Assembly: GCA_003456125.1 (NCBI GenBank)
Contig: DMPD01000077.1
Span: 1 to 11,504 of the forward strand
Origin: Cyanobacteria bacterium UBA8156
GTDB lineage: Bacteria; Cyanobacteriota; Cyanobacteriia; Pseudanabaenales; Pseudanabaenaceae
Length of the DNA stretch: 11,504 nt
Direction: 5' to 3'
Shown: positions 1 through 6,045 of the stretch, piece after piece
Layout of the letters: each line of letters opens with the position of its first letter
Position numbering within the stretch: the first letter of the stretch is position 1
Notes under the pieces: generated by a model
Seen by the model: the letters and a program-made list of their open reading frames with translations, nothing else
The model's database searches: none
Told to the model about the DNA's origin: nothing
Made by a program: the position numbers and the translations under genes

Positions 1-783
1 CACACCTGGTTGCCCGATGCCCATGTCGAAGCCTCGACCCCCATCTCCGTATTGTTGGCGGGGGTGTTGCTGAAACTGGGCACCTATGGGTTGTTGCGGT
101 TTGGATGGCAATTGTTTCCCCAAGCCTGGGAGAACCTCGCGCCGGCTCTGGCTTGGCTGGCGGTGGTCAGCACCATCTACGGGTGCAGCGTGGCGATCGC
201 CCAAAAAGACATGAAAAAGATGGTGGCCTACAGTTCCGTGGGGCACATGGGGTACATTCTGCTGGCGTTGGCGGCCCACACCCCGACAGCACTCACCGGA
301 GCCACCTTGCAGATGGTGAGCCACGGTTTCATTTCGGCCCTGTTGTTTTTGTTGGTGGGGATTGTGTACGAAAAAACCGGCAGTCGGGACATCGATGCTC
401 TCAACGGCCTGTTCAATCCCGAACGGGGTCTGCCGTTTACCGGCACCCTGGTGGTGATTGCGGCCATGGCCAGCGCCGGCATTCCGGGCATGGTGGGTTT
501 TGTGGCCGAGTTTGCCATTTTCCGGGGGAGTTTTGCCGTATTTCCGGTACCCACCCTCCTGTGCATTGTGGGCACCGGGCTAACCTCGGTGTACTACTTG
601 ATTTTGTTGGATCGGGCCTTTTTTGGGCGGCTGGCGGCACCCATCCTACCCGCCGGCAGCGGGCTACCGACCCTCCCCGCGGTCAATTGGCAGGACTTGA
701 CCCCGCCGACCCTATTGCTGGTACCGATTTTGCTCTTTGGTCTGCAACCCCATTGGCTCGCCCAATGGATTGCGGGGAACTAG
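1..783 (+). CDS. ndhD: NAD(P)H-quinone oxidoreductase chain 4 (NdhD), 5'-truncated by the window edge; NdhD3/D4-like
   Basis: This is the C-terminal 260 residues of an antiporter-like membrane subunit of thylakoid NDH-1, the homologue of NuoM. The frame is open to base 1, so the gene begins outside the window. The family signature LPDAHVEA lies at residues 4-11, followed by SVLLAGVLLKLGTYG, which carries the conserved transmembrane lysine. QKDMKKMVAYSSVGHMG (about 65-81) and the histidine in QMVSHGF follow. Hydrophobic stretches alternate through to the end, as expected for the last transmembrane helices. The segment GTGLTSVYYLILLDRAFFGRL resembles, from memory, the NdhD3/NdhD4 proteins of the CO2-uptake NDH-1 complexes more than respiratory NdhD1/D2. 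No cupA gene follows, so the D4 arrangement (ndhF4 upstream) is my guess. The TAG stop overlaps the stop of the convergent RTX gene. The family is certain; the paralogue type is inferred. Confidence 0.93.
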   Translation, partial: HTWLPDAHVEASTPISVLLAGVLLKLGTYGLLRFGWQLFPQAWENLAPALAWLAVVSTIYGCSVAIAQKDMKKMVAYSSVGHMGYILLALAAHTPTALTGATLQMVSHGFISALLFLLVGIVYEKTGSRDIDALNGLFNPERGLPFTGTLVVIAAMASAGIPGMVGFVAEFAIFRGSFAVFPVPTLLCIVGTGLTSVYYLILLDRAFFGRLAAPILPAGSGLPTLPAVNWQDLTPPTLLLVPILLFGLQPHWLAQWIAGN

Positions 784-1478
784 CCCGGTAAGCCTTCACT
801 GGGGATGAGGTTGGCATCCACCAGGGGAAACGTCACCCCTGGGATGTAGGCCAAAATGGCGTTGCCCCGCACCACCACCGTATCGTTGATCGTAAACGGC
901 AACACCCGACCATTAAACTCGGCGTTCCCCGGCAATACCAACACCTCGAACAACGGTACCCCCAACGGTACGGCAATGCGATCGCCCTCTGCCGGGTTGA
1001 AGTCGGCAATCACATCGGCCCGGGTGGGGTCAACAATCGCTTCGGCATTGAAGACAAACGTGTCGGCTCCCAAACCGCCAATCATCGTATCGCTGCCCAA
1101 ATCTCCGTACAAAATATCGTTGCCGGCTTCGCCAAACAGCACATCATCGCCTTTGCCCCCCCGCAGCACATCGTTGCCCGTGCCGCCCGCCAGGGTATCG
1201 TCGTCCAAATTGCCAAACAGCGAATCGTTGCCTTCGCCGCCATCCAAAAAATCGTTGCCTTGCCCCCCCCGCAAATCGTCGTTGCCCGCCAGACCAATCA
1301 GGGTATCGTTGCCCTGGTTGCCAAACAGGTTGTCGTCGTCCTCGCTACCCACCAGGGAATCATTGCCACCCAAGGCGCGCACCGGCACCCCCAGGGTCTC
1401 GCCGGCCCGAAACCGATACACGTCATCGCCGGCGGTGAAATTCAGAAAACCGCCGCCAACGGTGGGAGGAGTAGCCAT
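780..1478 (-). CDS. Small RTX (haemolysin-type Ca2+-binding repeat) protein
   Basis: This 232-residue protein is built mainly of glycine/aspartate nonapeptides of the form GGxGNDxLx. About eleven tandem copies run through residues 37-143, for example AGNDDLRGG, QGNDFLDGG and TGNDVLRGG. In this family the repeats fold into a parallel beta-roll that binds Ca2+ outside the cell. The block ends in GADTFVF, then DVIADFNPAEGDRIAV, which is the usual edge of a serralysin-type C-terminal domain. There is no N-terminal signal peptide, which fits export by a type I secretion system, but no transporter is visible nearby. There is no protease, lipase or other enzymatic domain. The ATG at 1478 has a Shine-Dalgarno AGG six bases upstream. 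The gene converges with ndhD and ends inside its stop codon. Likely role: surface or exoprotein; substrate and function unknown. Confidence 0.9.
   Translation of the reverse strand: MATPPTVGGGFLNFTAGDDVYRFRAGETLGVPVRALGGNDSLVGSEDDDNLFGNQGNDTLIGLAGNDDLRGGQGNDFLDGGEGNDSLFGNLDDDTLAGGTGNDVLRGGKGDDVLFGEAGNDILYGDLGSDTMIGGLGADTFVFNAEAIVDPTRADVIADFNPAEGDRIAVPLGVPLFEVLVLPGNAEFNGRVLPFTINDTVVVRGNAILAYIPGVTFPLVDANLIPSEGLPG
1050..1370 (-). repeat. 27-bp-period coding tandem repeat of the RTX domain
   Basis: About eleven to twelve diverged copies of a 27-bp unit each encode one RTX nonapeptide. On the + strand each copy shows a recurring core such as 'atcgttgcc'. The copies differ at many third positions and at the variable residues, so this is an old array rather than a recent expansion. 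Confidence 0.8.
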
Positions 1479-1504
1479 AATCTACCTGCTGAGTCTACGA
1501 CTTT

Positions 1505-1549
1505 CCAAGATAGCGATCTTTGGTCCCAAGTTCCCGATGCCGGCTTGGG
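1505..1549. other. Two adjacent inverted repeats between the small gene and the RTX gene
   Basis: The first inverted repeat pairs CCAAGAT (1505-1511) with ATCTTTGG (1516-1523) around a four-base loop, with one bulged T. The second pairs CCCAAG (1525-1530) with CTTGGG (1544-1549) across a 13-base loop. Neither is followed by a T-run on the minus strand, so they are not standard intrinsic terminators. They lie in the leader of the RTX gene and could form RNA structure between the two minus-strand genes. The evidence is base pairing by eye only. Confidence 0.3.
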
Positions 1550-1567
1550 GTTCCCCCGCAATCCCCA

Positions 1568-1735
1568 TCAAAAGGTCGGTTTTTTGCGCACCTTGTAAAT
1601 GCCGTTGGGGGTTTTCGGCGTGCCTCGATTCTCCTGCACCAATTCCTCGTACCGCTGGAAGGCCGCTTCCCCCGTGCCATACTCCGCAATGATATGAATG
1701 CGCTTCCCCGCCATTTCCAACACCACTTGGTACAT
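1568..1735 (-). CDS. Small hypothetical protein, 55 residues
   Basis: Reading ATG at 1735 to TGA at 1568-1570 gives a 55-residue, soluble-looking protein. It begins MYQVVLEMAGKRIHIIAEYG, continues through TGEAAFQRYEELVQE, and ends GIYKVRKKPTF. It is well balanced in charge, with a beta-rich first part, an amphipathic helix at about residues 22-35 and a basic tail. It has no membrane segment or signal peptide. The frame stays open upstream to a TAA near 1858 but contains no other ATG, GTG or TTG, so the start is fixed at 1735. The ribosome site is weak (GGAAACGG upstream). The other frames here give proline/arginine-rich nonsense, whereas this frame reads as a normal protein. I do not recognise the family. 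It lies 89 bp upstream of the RTX gene on the same strand. Confidence 0.6.
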   Translation of the reverse strand: MYQVVLEMAGKRIHIIAEYGTGEAAFQRYEELVQENRGTPKTPNGIYKVRKKPTF

Positions 1736-2001
1736 ATCGCCGTTTCCGTTACAAATTAGAGATTTTTGAGGCTGGATGGAATCCTCTCCTTCTCGGCGTA
1801 GATAGAGATTTGGGGGAGATAGAGGCGATCGCCCAGGGAAAGTCAGTAAAAATACTTACAGAATTTGGGGGCAATGCTATGCTACTTTGGGTGCGTCTAG
1901 CCAACGAACCTGCGAAATAATACTACCAGAGTTCTTTTAGAATCCAAACCCGATGGAACCCCACGAGCTTCAGCTCTAGGGAACTTTGTTTGGGGAACTT
2001 T
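1736..2001. other. AT-rich divergent intergenic spacer
   Basis: This spacer of about 265 bp separates the minus-strand small gene from the plus-strand pair of genes. It contains one HIP1 palindrome (1825-1832) and two copies of TAGAGATTT (one on each side of about 1785). It also contains a candidate plus-strand promoter and the short direct repeat described separately. Only very short open frames are present (eight or nine codons). I see no RNA gene or riboswitch fold that I can name. Confidence 0.5.
1856..1883 (+). promoter_or_regulatory. Candidate sigma70-type promoter for the small gene / DUF2993 pair
   Basis: TTACAG (1856-1861) and TATGCT (1878-1883) are separated by 16 bp, and the second hexamer is preceded by TGC, an extended -10-like context. 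Transcription would start near 1890, giving a leader of about 110 nt before the first likely start codon. This is a match by eye to a loose consensus in AT-rich DNA. Confidence 0.25.
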
Positions 2002-2003
2002 GT
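1979..2003 (+). repeat. 14-bp-period short direct repeat at the start of the small gene
   Basis: GGGAACTTTGT occurs at 1979-1989 and again at 1993-2003. Each copy carries a purine-rich GGGAA that could act as a ribosome site. The second copy overlaps the GTG start chosen for the following gene and the first precedes an in-frame TTG at 1990. Confidence 0.7.
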
Positions 2004-2244
2004 GAAAGCCGAAACAATTTGGGACAACCTCAAAACGTCTTTGAAAAACATGGAAGCAAGCGAAAGCCACAGCATGAAAGCGGGTGAGCCGGCAAAAGAT
2101 GAAACCAAGCGCGCGCTCACCGGAGTTTCCCATATTTACAGCGATCGGGTGCAAGCCGAGTTGTTGAATTTGCAGTCGGAAACCGAGTTGTTGTTTGCTC
2201 GGTTGCAGGCCCTGAGTCGATCGCGACCGGCGGCGGTGGGTTAG
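2002..2244 (+). CDS. Small hypothetical protein, translationally coupled to the DUF2993 gene
   Basis: This is an 80-residue frame if it starts at GTG 2002, which has GGGGAA about five bases upstream. In-frame ATGs at 2050 and 2074 give 64 and 56 residues. The best protein-like part is the C-terminal half, from about KDETKRALTGVSHIYSDRV through QAELLNLQSETELLFARLQ. It is a helical, heptad-like stretch suggesting a short coiled coil or helical hairpin. It has no membrane segment, signal or known catalytic motif. From memory, small cyanobacterial proteins of this look exist, but I cannot name the family. The stop at 2242-2244 is followed after two bases by the GTG of the DUF2993 gene, so the two are very probably one operon. 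The frame is fairly sure; the start is uncertain. Confidence 0.6.
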   Translation: MKAETIWDNLKTSLKNMEASESHSMKAGEPAKDETKRALTGVSHIYSDRVQAELLNLQSETELLFARLQALSRSRPAAVG

Positions 2245-2246
2245 CC

Positions 2247-3035
2247 GTGGAGCTACTGGCGGCGATCGCGACGGGTTTGGCAGCCGTGGCGGGATTGCCC
2301 GGCGTGGTTGTGGATCGCCTAGCCACCGATTTCTTGAAACAGCAATTGGCGAAGGTGGAGGTGTTGGAGGTACGGGTTGACAATACCCCCAATCACCAAA
2401 TTTTGGCAGGGCGGGTGGATCGTTTGCGGGTGGCGGCACGGGGTATCTACCCCCTACTTTTTTTGCGGGTAGACACCCTGGAACTGGAAACCGACGCCAT
2501 CGAGATTGATACGGCTTCGTTGCAGCGGGGGCCCGTCCGGTTTCGTCAGCCGGTGCGGGCGGCCGTGCGGGTGGTGTTGCAGGATGAAGACCTCAACCAA
2601 GCTTTGCGATCGCCGGAAATTTTGGCGGTATTTCCAACCATTGAGGCGAATTTAGCCGGGAACCGGAGCGGTGGGCGGTACCAACTCACGGCCCCGGAAT
2701 TGCGGTTTTTGGCGGAGAATCGCGTGCGGATTTCGGCGGTGCTGACCCCCGAAGCCGGCGGGGCCACGCTGCCGGTGGCCGTGGAGTCGGGTTTGGCTTT
2801 GCAGGGGGGGACCCGGCTGGCCCTGGTGGAGCCGCGGGCCAGTTTGGCCGGGGAACCGCTGCCTTCGCAATTGGTGGAAGCGTTTGCCCGGGGTCTCAAT
2901 CGGGCATTGGATTTGCGGGTGTTGGCCCCCCAAGGTTTGACGGTGCGGATGTTGCAGTTTCAGATCGAACCGGGTCGGTTGCAGTTGGTGGGGTTCGCCC
3001 AGTGGCAATTTCCGGACACCCCGATCGCCCCCTAG
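2247..3035 (+). CDS. DUF2993 (LmeA-like) family protein
   Basis: This is a 262-residue protein. The N-terminus is hydrophobic and alanine-rich (about residues 2-22), followed by VVDRLATDFLKQQLAKVEVLEVRVDN and then GRVDRLRVAARGIYP. The VEVLEVRV...N...L.G.VD.L.V...G.. pattern is typical of DUF2993, a family that includes the actinobacterial phospholipid-binding protein LmeA. The middle (VVLQDEDLNQALRSPEI) is also typical: in this family, alternating beta strands and an ED-LN motif form a lipid-binding fold. Cyanobacterial members are mostly uncharacterised, so a role at the membrane or in lipid handling is only inferred. The start is GTG at 2247, two bases after the previous stop, with GGTGGG just upstream, which supports coupled translation. 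About 80 bp separates it from the next gene. Confidence 0.8.
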   Translation: MELLAAIATGLAAVAGLPGVVVDRLATDFLKQQLAKVEVLEVRVDNTPNHQILAGRVDRLRVAARGIYPLLFLRVDTLELETDAIEIDTASLQRGPVRFRQPVRAAVRVVLQDEDLNQALRSPEILAVFPTIEANLAGNRSGGRYQLTAPELRFLAENRVRISAVLTPEAGGATLPVAVESGLALQGGTRLALVEPRASLAGEPLPSQLVEAFARGLNRALDLRVLAPQGLTVRMLQFQIEPGRLQLVGFAQWQFPDTPIAP

Positions 3036-3085
3036 CTCCTCAAACCCTGGGGGGAAGTCTTGGCAACCAGAGCAAATGGGTGGCT

Positions 3086-3091
3086 TATACT
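3086..3091 (+). promoter_or_regulatory. Candidate -10 element (TATACT) upstream of the REC-kinase gene
   Basis: TATACT is a near-consensus -10 hexamer 24 bases before the ATG at 3116. A start of transcription near 3098 would leave a leader of only about 18 nt. No good -35 lies 16-18 bp upstream: TTGGCA at 3060-3065 is 20 bp away. The purine run AGGAGAG (about 3094-3100) lies between the -10 and the gene but is too far from the ATG for a normal ribosome site. Confidence 0.3.
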
Positions 3092-3115
3092 ACAGGAGAG
3101 TAGCTACACCGTTTC

Positions 3116-4225
3116 ATGACCCACATTCTGCTGGTGGAAGACAACCCCACCGTACTTTCCAACCTCCGCAAGATGTTGGAATCGGAAGGATTTACTGTTT
3201 CTGCGACCACCAATGGCCGGGAGGGGATTACCTCTGCCCAGCAAATACCGCCCGATTTGATTGTCTGCGACATCATGATGCCGGATGTGAATGGCTATGA
3301 AGTGCTGACGACTTTGCGGCAACAGACCACCACGGCGACCGTCCCCTTCATTTTCTTGACGGCGAAATCCGAGCGCCGGGACTTTCGGCAGGGTATGGAA
3401 TTGGGAGCGGATGACTTCTTGACCAAGCCCTTTACCCGGGATGAGTTGTTGGAAGCGGTGCGGGCCCAACTCGATAAGCAAAAGACGTTGGATGAGCACT
3501 ACCGCCAACAGGTGACCGAGCTGCGGGGCAATCTCGCCCAATCGTTGCCCCATCGGTTGTTGTTTCCCACTATTCAAATCATGGGCATGGCCATGGGTTT
3601 GGAGCAGCGGGGGGCTCAAATGCTGTCGGAAGAGGTGGTGGATACGGGACAGCAGATGAAGGCGGCGGCCAAAACCCTCCACAACATGATTAAAAAGTTT
3701 CTGACCTATTCAGAATTGGAGGCGATCGCCAGCAATCCAGAGCGCATTTTGGCATTGCGCCAAGAACGCACCACGTTTGCCCGGATTGAGGTTGCGACGG
3801 TGTGCCGGGACATTGCCCGCCAGAACGATCGGGAGCGGGATTTGCAAGTGGAGGTGGCGGATGCGACCCTCGCCATTTCCGATAATTACTTGGAGTGCCT
3901 GGTGCGGGAGTTGGTGGAAAACGCATTTGCTTACTCCCCGTTTGGGCGGTCGGTGACGGTTACCGGCACCACCGAGGCCACGACGGAAGGCGATCGCTTT
4001 CATCTGGTGGTGCAGGATTTGGGCCATGGCATGTCGTCCACGCGGCTGGCTTTTTTGGACAAGCACCAGAGTTTTGAGCAAAAGTTGCAGGATCAGGGTA
4101 GTGCCGGGCTGGGGTTGCCGATTGTCCGGCGACTCACGGAGTTGCACGGCGGGGCTTTGCAGTTGGCCAGTACCCCCTACGAAGGGACAACGGTAGAGGT
4201 GTGGTTGCCCGTAGCTCCCGATTGA
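3116..4225 (+). CDS. Response regulator-histidine kinase hybrid (REC-HK) with altered H-box
   Basis: This 369-residue cytoplasmic signalling protein has an N-terminal receiver domain (about 2-120) with all key residues: acidic E8/D9, phosphoacceptor D52, T82 and K104 (LTKPF). A helical dimerisation region (about 125-205) follows, then a C-terminal HATPase domain with N-box ELVENAF (265-271), G1 motif DLGHG (301-305) and G2 motif GLGLPI (331-336). In cyanobacterial proteins of this layout the dimerisation region normally carries HELRTPLN. Here the equivalent reads PHRLLFPTI, so H146 is kept but the following acidic residue and the RTPLN part are lost. ATP binding looks intact; autophosphorylation at H146 is uncertain. 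There is no sensor domain, so input probably comes through phosphorylation of D52. ATG 3116 is the natural receiver start although its ribosome site is poor. A protease gene follows on the same strand after about 47 bp. Confidence 0.9.
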   Translation: MTHILLVEDNPTVLSNLRKMLESEGFTVSATTNGREGITSAQQIPPDLIVCDIMMPDVNGYEVLTTLRQQTTTATVPFIFLTAKSERRDFRQGMELGADDFLTKPFTRDELLEAVRAQLDKQKTLDEHYRQQVTELRGNLAQSLPHRLLFPTIQIMGMAMGLEQRGAQMLSEEVVDTGQQMKAAAKTLHNMIKKFLTYSELEAIASNPERILALRQERTTFARIEVATVCRDIARQNDRERDLQVEVADATLAISDNYLECLVRELVENAFAYSPFGRSVTVTGTTEATTEGDRFHLVVQDLGHGMSSTRLAFLDKHQSFEQKLQDQGSAGLGLPIVRRLTELHGGALQLASTPYEGTTVEVWLPVAPD

Positions 4226-4256
4226 AAAAATGCTGACCTGTTAAGCTAAGGTCAGC
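4226..4256 (-). terminator. Hairpin with T-run on the minus strand (candidate antisense terminator)
   Basis: GCTGACCT (4232-4239) pairs perfectly with AGGTCAGC (4249-4256) around a nine-base loop. On the plus strand the stem is preceded by six A's and followed by GTTGAGG, so it lacks a U-tract for the plus-strand genes. Read on the minus strand, the stem is followed by ATTTTTT, the layout of an intrinsic terminator. No minus-strand gene lies directly upstream, so it may stop antisense transcription, or act on the plus strand as an RNA-processing or attenuating hairpin between the kinase and the protease. Confidence 0.4.
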
Positions 4257-4272
4257 GTTGAGGCCACCGCAC

Positions 4273-6045
4273 ATGAAACGTTTGTTGGGGTTGGGGTTGT
4301 TCTGCCTTGCTCTGCTGTGGGGGCTGGGTAGCTCCTCCGCACGCAGCGGCGAGTACACGTCCTGGATTGTCAACTTCCGCAATGAGGTGCCGACCGCAGC
4401 CATTGAGCAGTGGTTGGGAGATTGGGGACAGCCTCTGGGGTTACGGTGGCGGCTCAACAGTACCTTTGCCCAAGGCGAGCGGGTTTACGTTCTGGAAAAT
4501 GCACAGGTGGCTTGGGCGGAGGTGGCGGCTTCCTTGGCGCAACAGCCCTGGCACCAGCGGTTGGAATACGCGGAACCCAACTACATTTATCGCGCGACCT
4601 GGGTGCCCAACGATCCCGGCTATCCCAAACAGTGGCATTTGCGGGCCATCAATGCCGAGCAGGCGTGGGAGGATAGCCGTGGCGAAGGGGCGATCGTGGC
4701 GGTGATCGATACGGGGGTTTCGGTGTTGCCGGATTTGCCGGCTTCCCAATTGGTGCCGGGCTACGATTTTGTGAACGATCGCGAGGATGTCCGCGATGAC
4801 AGCGGCCACGGTAGCCATGTGGCGGGGACGATCGCCCAGACCACCAACAACGGCATCGGGGTGGCGGGGGTGGCCCACCGGGCGAAAATTATGCCCTTGA
4901 AGGTTTTGGCGGCGTGGGGCGGCGGCACGGTGGCCGATATTGCCGATGCGGTGCGGTTGGCGGCGGATCGGGGGGCCCACATCATCAACCTGAGTTTGGG
5001 GGGCGGGGGCGACAGCCACTTGCTGAAGGAGGCGATCGCCTATGCCCACCGCCAAGGGGTTTTGATCGTGGCGGCGGCGGGGAACGAGGGGCAAAGCAGC
5101 GTGTCCTATCCGGCGCGGTACCCCCATGTGTTGGCGGTGGGGGCCACCAACGCGACCGATCGCAAGGCCGGTTATTCCAACTACGGCGCGGGTTTGGATT
5201 TGGTGGCTCCCGGCGGCGAGTATGACCCCGCAGACGAGGAGCGGCGGGGTGGGATCTGGCAGCAGACCATCGATGCGGAAACCGGGACGGATGTCCTGCA
5301 ATCTTTTCAGGGCACCAGCATGGCGGCTCCCCATGTGGCGGGGGTGGCGGCGTTGGTGCGGGCCAGCGGCCTTACCCACCCCGACGACATCGAAACGGTG
5401 TTGCTGCGATCGGTGCGGCCGGCGGGCAACGACCCGGATAATGCCTACGGTGCGGGCCATTTGGATGCGGCGCGGGCGATCGCCTTGGCCCAACAAGGGC
5501 AATTGGGCTGGCGGGATTTTTGGCGGTGGCTGCAGGAAAACGGTTATTTGAACCCCCGATTTTGGTGGGATGGGGGTCTGCCGGCCCTGATGCCCAAGGT
5601 GGTGATGGTGATCGCGGCGTATTTGGTGGCCTGGTTGTTGCGGCGGTTGCCGTTTTGGCAGTGGGGAGCCGGTTTCCACGGGGGATTGTGGCTAGGAAGC
5701 AGCGGTTTGTTTTGGTTCCAACACCTCTATGTGTTTGATGCACCCCAAACCCCCCTGCGCTGGTTGGGCAGTTCCCTGCCGGAATGGGGGAGCGGTGGCA
5801 CGTGGCCGTTGCATCCCCTCACCGCCAGCGTGTTGCTTCCCCTGGTGGCCGTGGTGTTGACCTTGAGCCATAGCCGCTACCGCAATGGGGCGATCGCCCT
5901 GAGCATTGGCACAGGAGCCCACCTGGCGATCGCCGCCTTTTTCCCGGGAGCCGCCAGCGGCCCCTGGGGAGCGGGGTTCCTGCTCGTCAACGCTTTGCTG
6001 TGCCTAGGTCTGGCCAAGCTGGCCTTGCGGGTGCCCACTCCTTAA
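4273..6045 (+). CDS. Subtilisin-like (S8) serine protease with C-terminal multi-pass membrane domain
   Basis: This is a 590-residue exported protease. MKRLLGLGLFCLALLWGLGS at the start is a signal peptide or membrane anchor. Residues about 28-110 resemble an N-terminal inhibitor-type propeptide. The S8 catalytic domain follows with D146 (VIDTG), H179 (SGHGSHVAGT), oxyanion N271 (AAAGNEG) and S349 (GTSMAAPHVAG), so all catalytic residues are present. After about residue 400 comes a tryptophan-rich linker. Roughly five hydrophobic helices follow (about 438-456, 464-484, 516-533, 542-558 and 566-585), so the catalytic domain should sit outside the cytoplasmic membrane, tethered by its tail. ATG 4273 is preferred over an in-frame TTG at 4258 because GAGG lies nine bases upstream and the signal peptide then begins properly. 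Its stop codon overlaps that of the convergent kinase gene. Substrate unknown. Confidence 0.93.
   Translation: MKRLLGLGLFCLALLWGLGSSSARSGEYTSWIVNFRNEVPTAAIEQWLGDWGQPLGLRWRLNSTFAQGERVYVLENAQVAWAEVAASLAQQPWHQRLEYAEPNYIYRATWVPNDPGYPKQWHLRAINAEQAWEDSRGEGAIVAVIDTGVSVLPDLPASQLVPGYDFVNDREDVRDDSGHGSHVAGTIAQTTNNGIGVAGVAHRAKIMPLKVLAAWGGGTVADIADAVRLAADRGAHIINLSLGGGGDSHLLKEAIAYAHRQGVLIVAAAGNEGQSSVSYPARYPHVLAVGATNATDRKAGYSNYGAGLDLVAPGGEYDPADEERRGGIWQQTIDAETGTDVLQSFQGTSMAAPHVAGVAALVRASGLTHPDDIETVLLRSVRPAGNDPDNAYGAGHLDAARAIALAQQGQLGWRDFWRWLQENGYLNPRFWWDGGLPALMPKVVMVIAAYLVAWLLRRLPFWQWGAGFHGGLWLGSSGLFWFQHLYVFDAPQTPLRWLGSSLPEWGSGGTWPLHPLTASVLLPLVAVVLTLSHSRYRNGAIALSIGTGAHLAIAAFFPGAASGPWGAGFLLVNALLCLGLAKLALRVPTP

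Noticed and set aside
856..1692. Long plus-strand open frame opposite the RTX gene
   Set aside because: It is rich in serine, proline and leucine and mirrors the 27-bp RTX repeats on the other strand. The minus-strand frame has clear RTX motifs, so this is a shadow.
1953..1979. Eight-codon open frame (MEPHELQL) upstream of the small plus-strand gene
   Set aside because: It has no clear ribosome site and its length is expected by chance, so I do not call it a regulatory leader peptide.
4441..5679. 412-codon minus-strand open frame opposite the protease
   Set aside because: It is a histidine/arginine/proline-rich product of GC-rich antisense reading. The plus-strand frame carries all S8 catalytic motifs.
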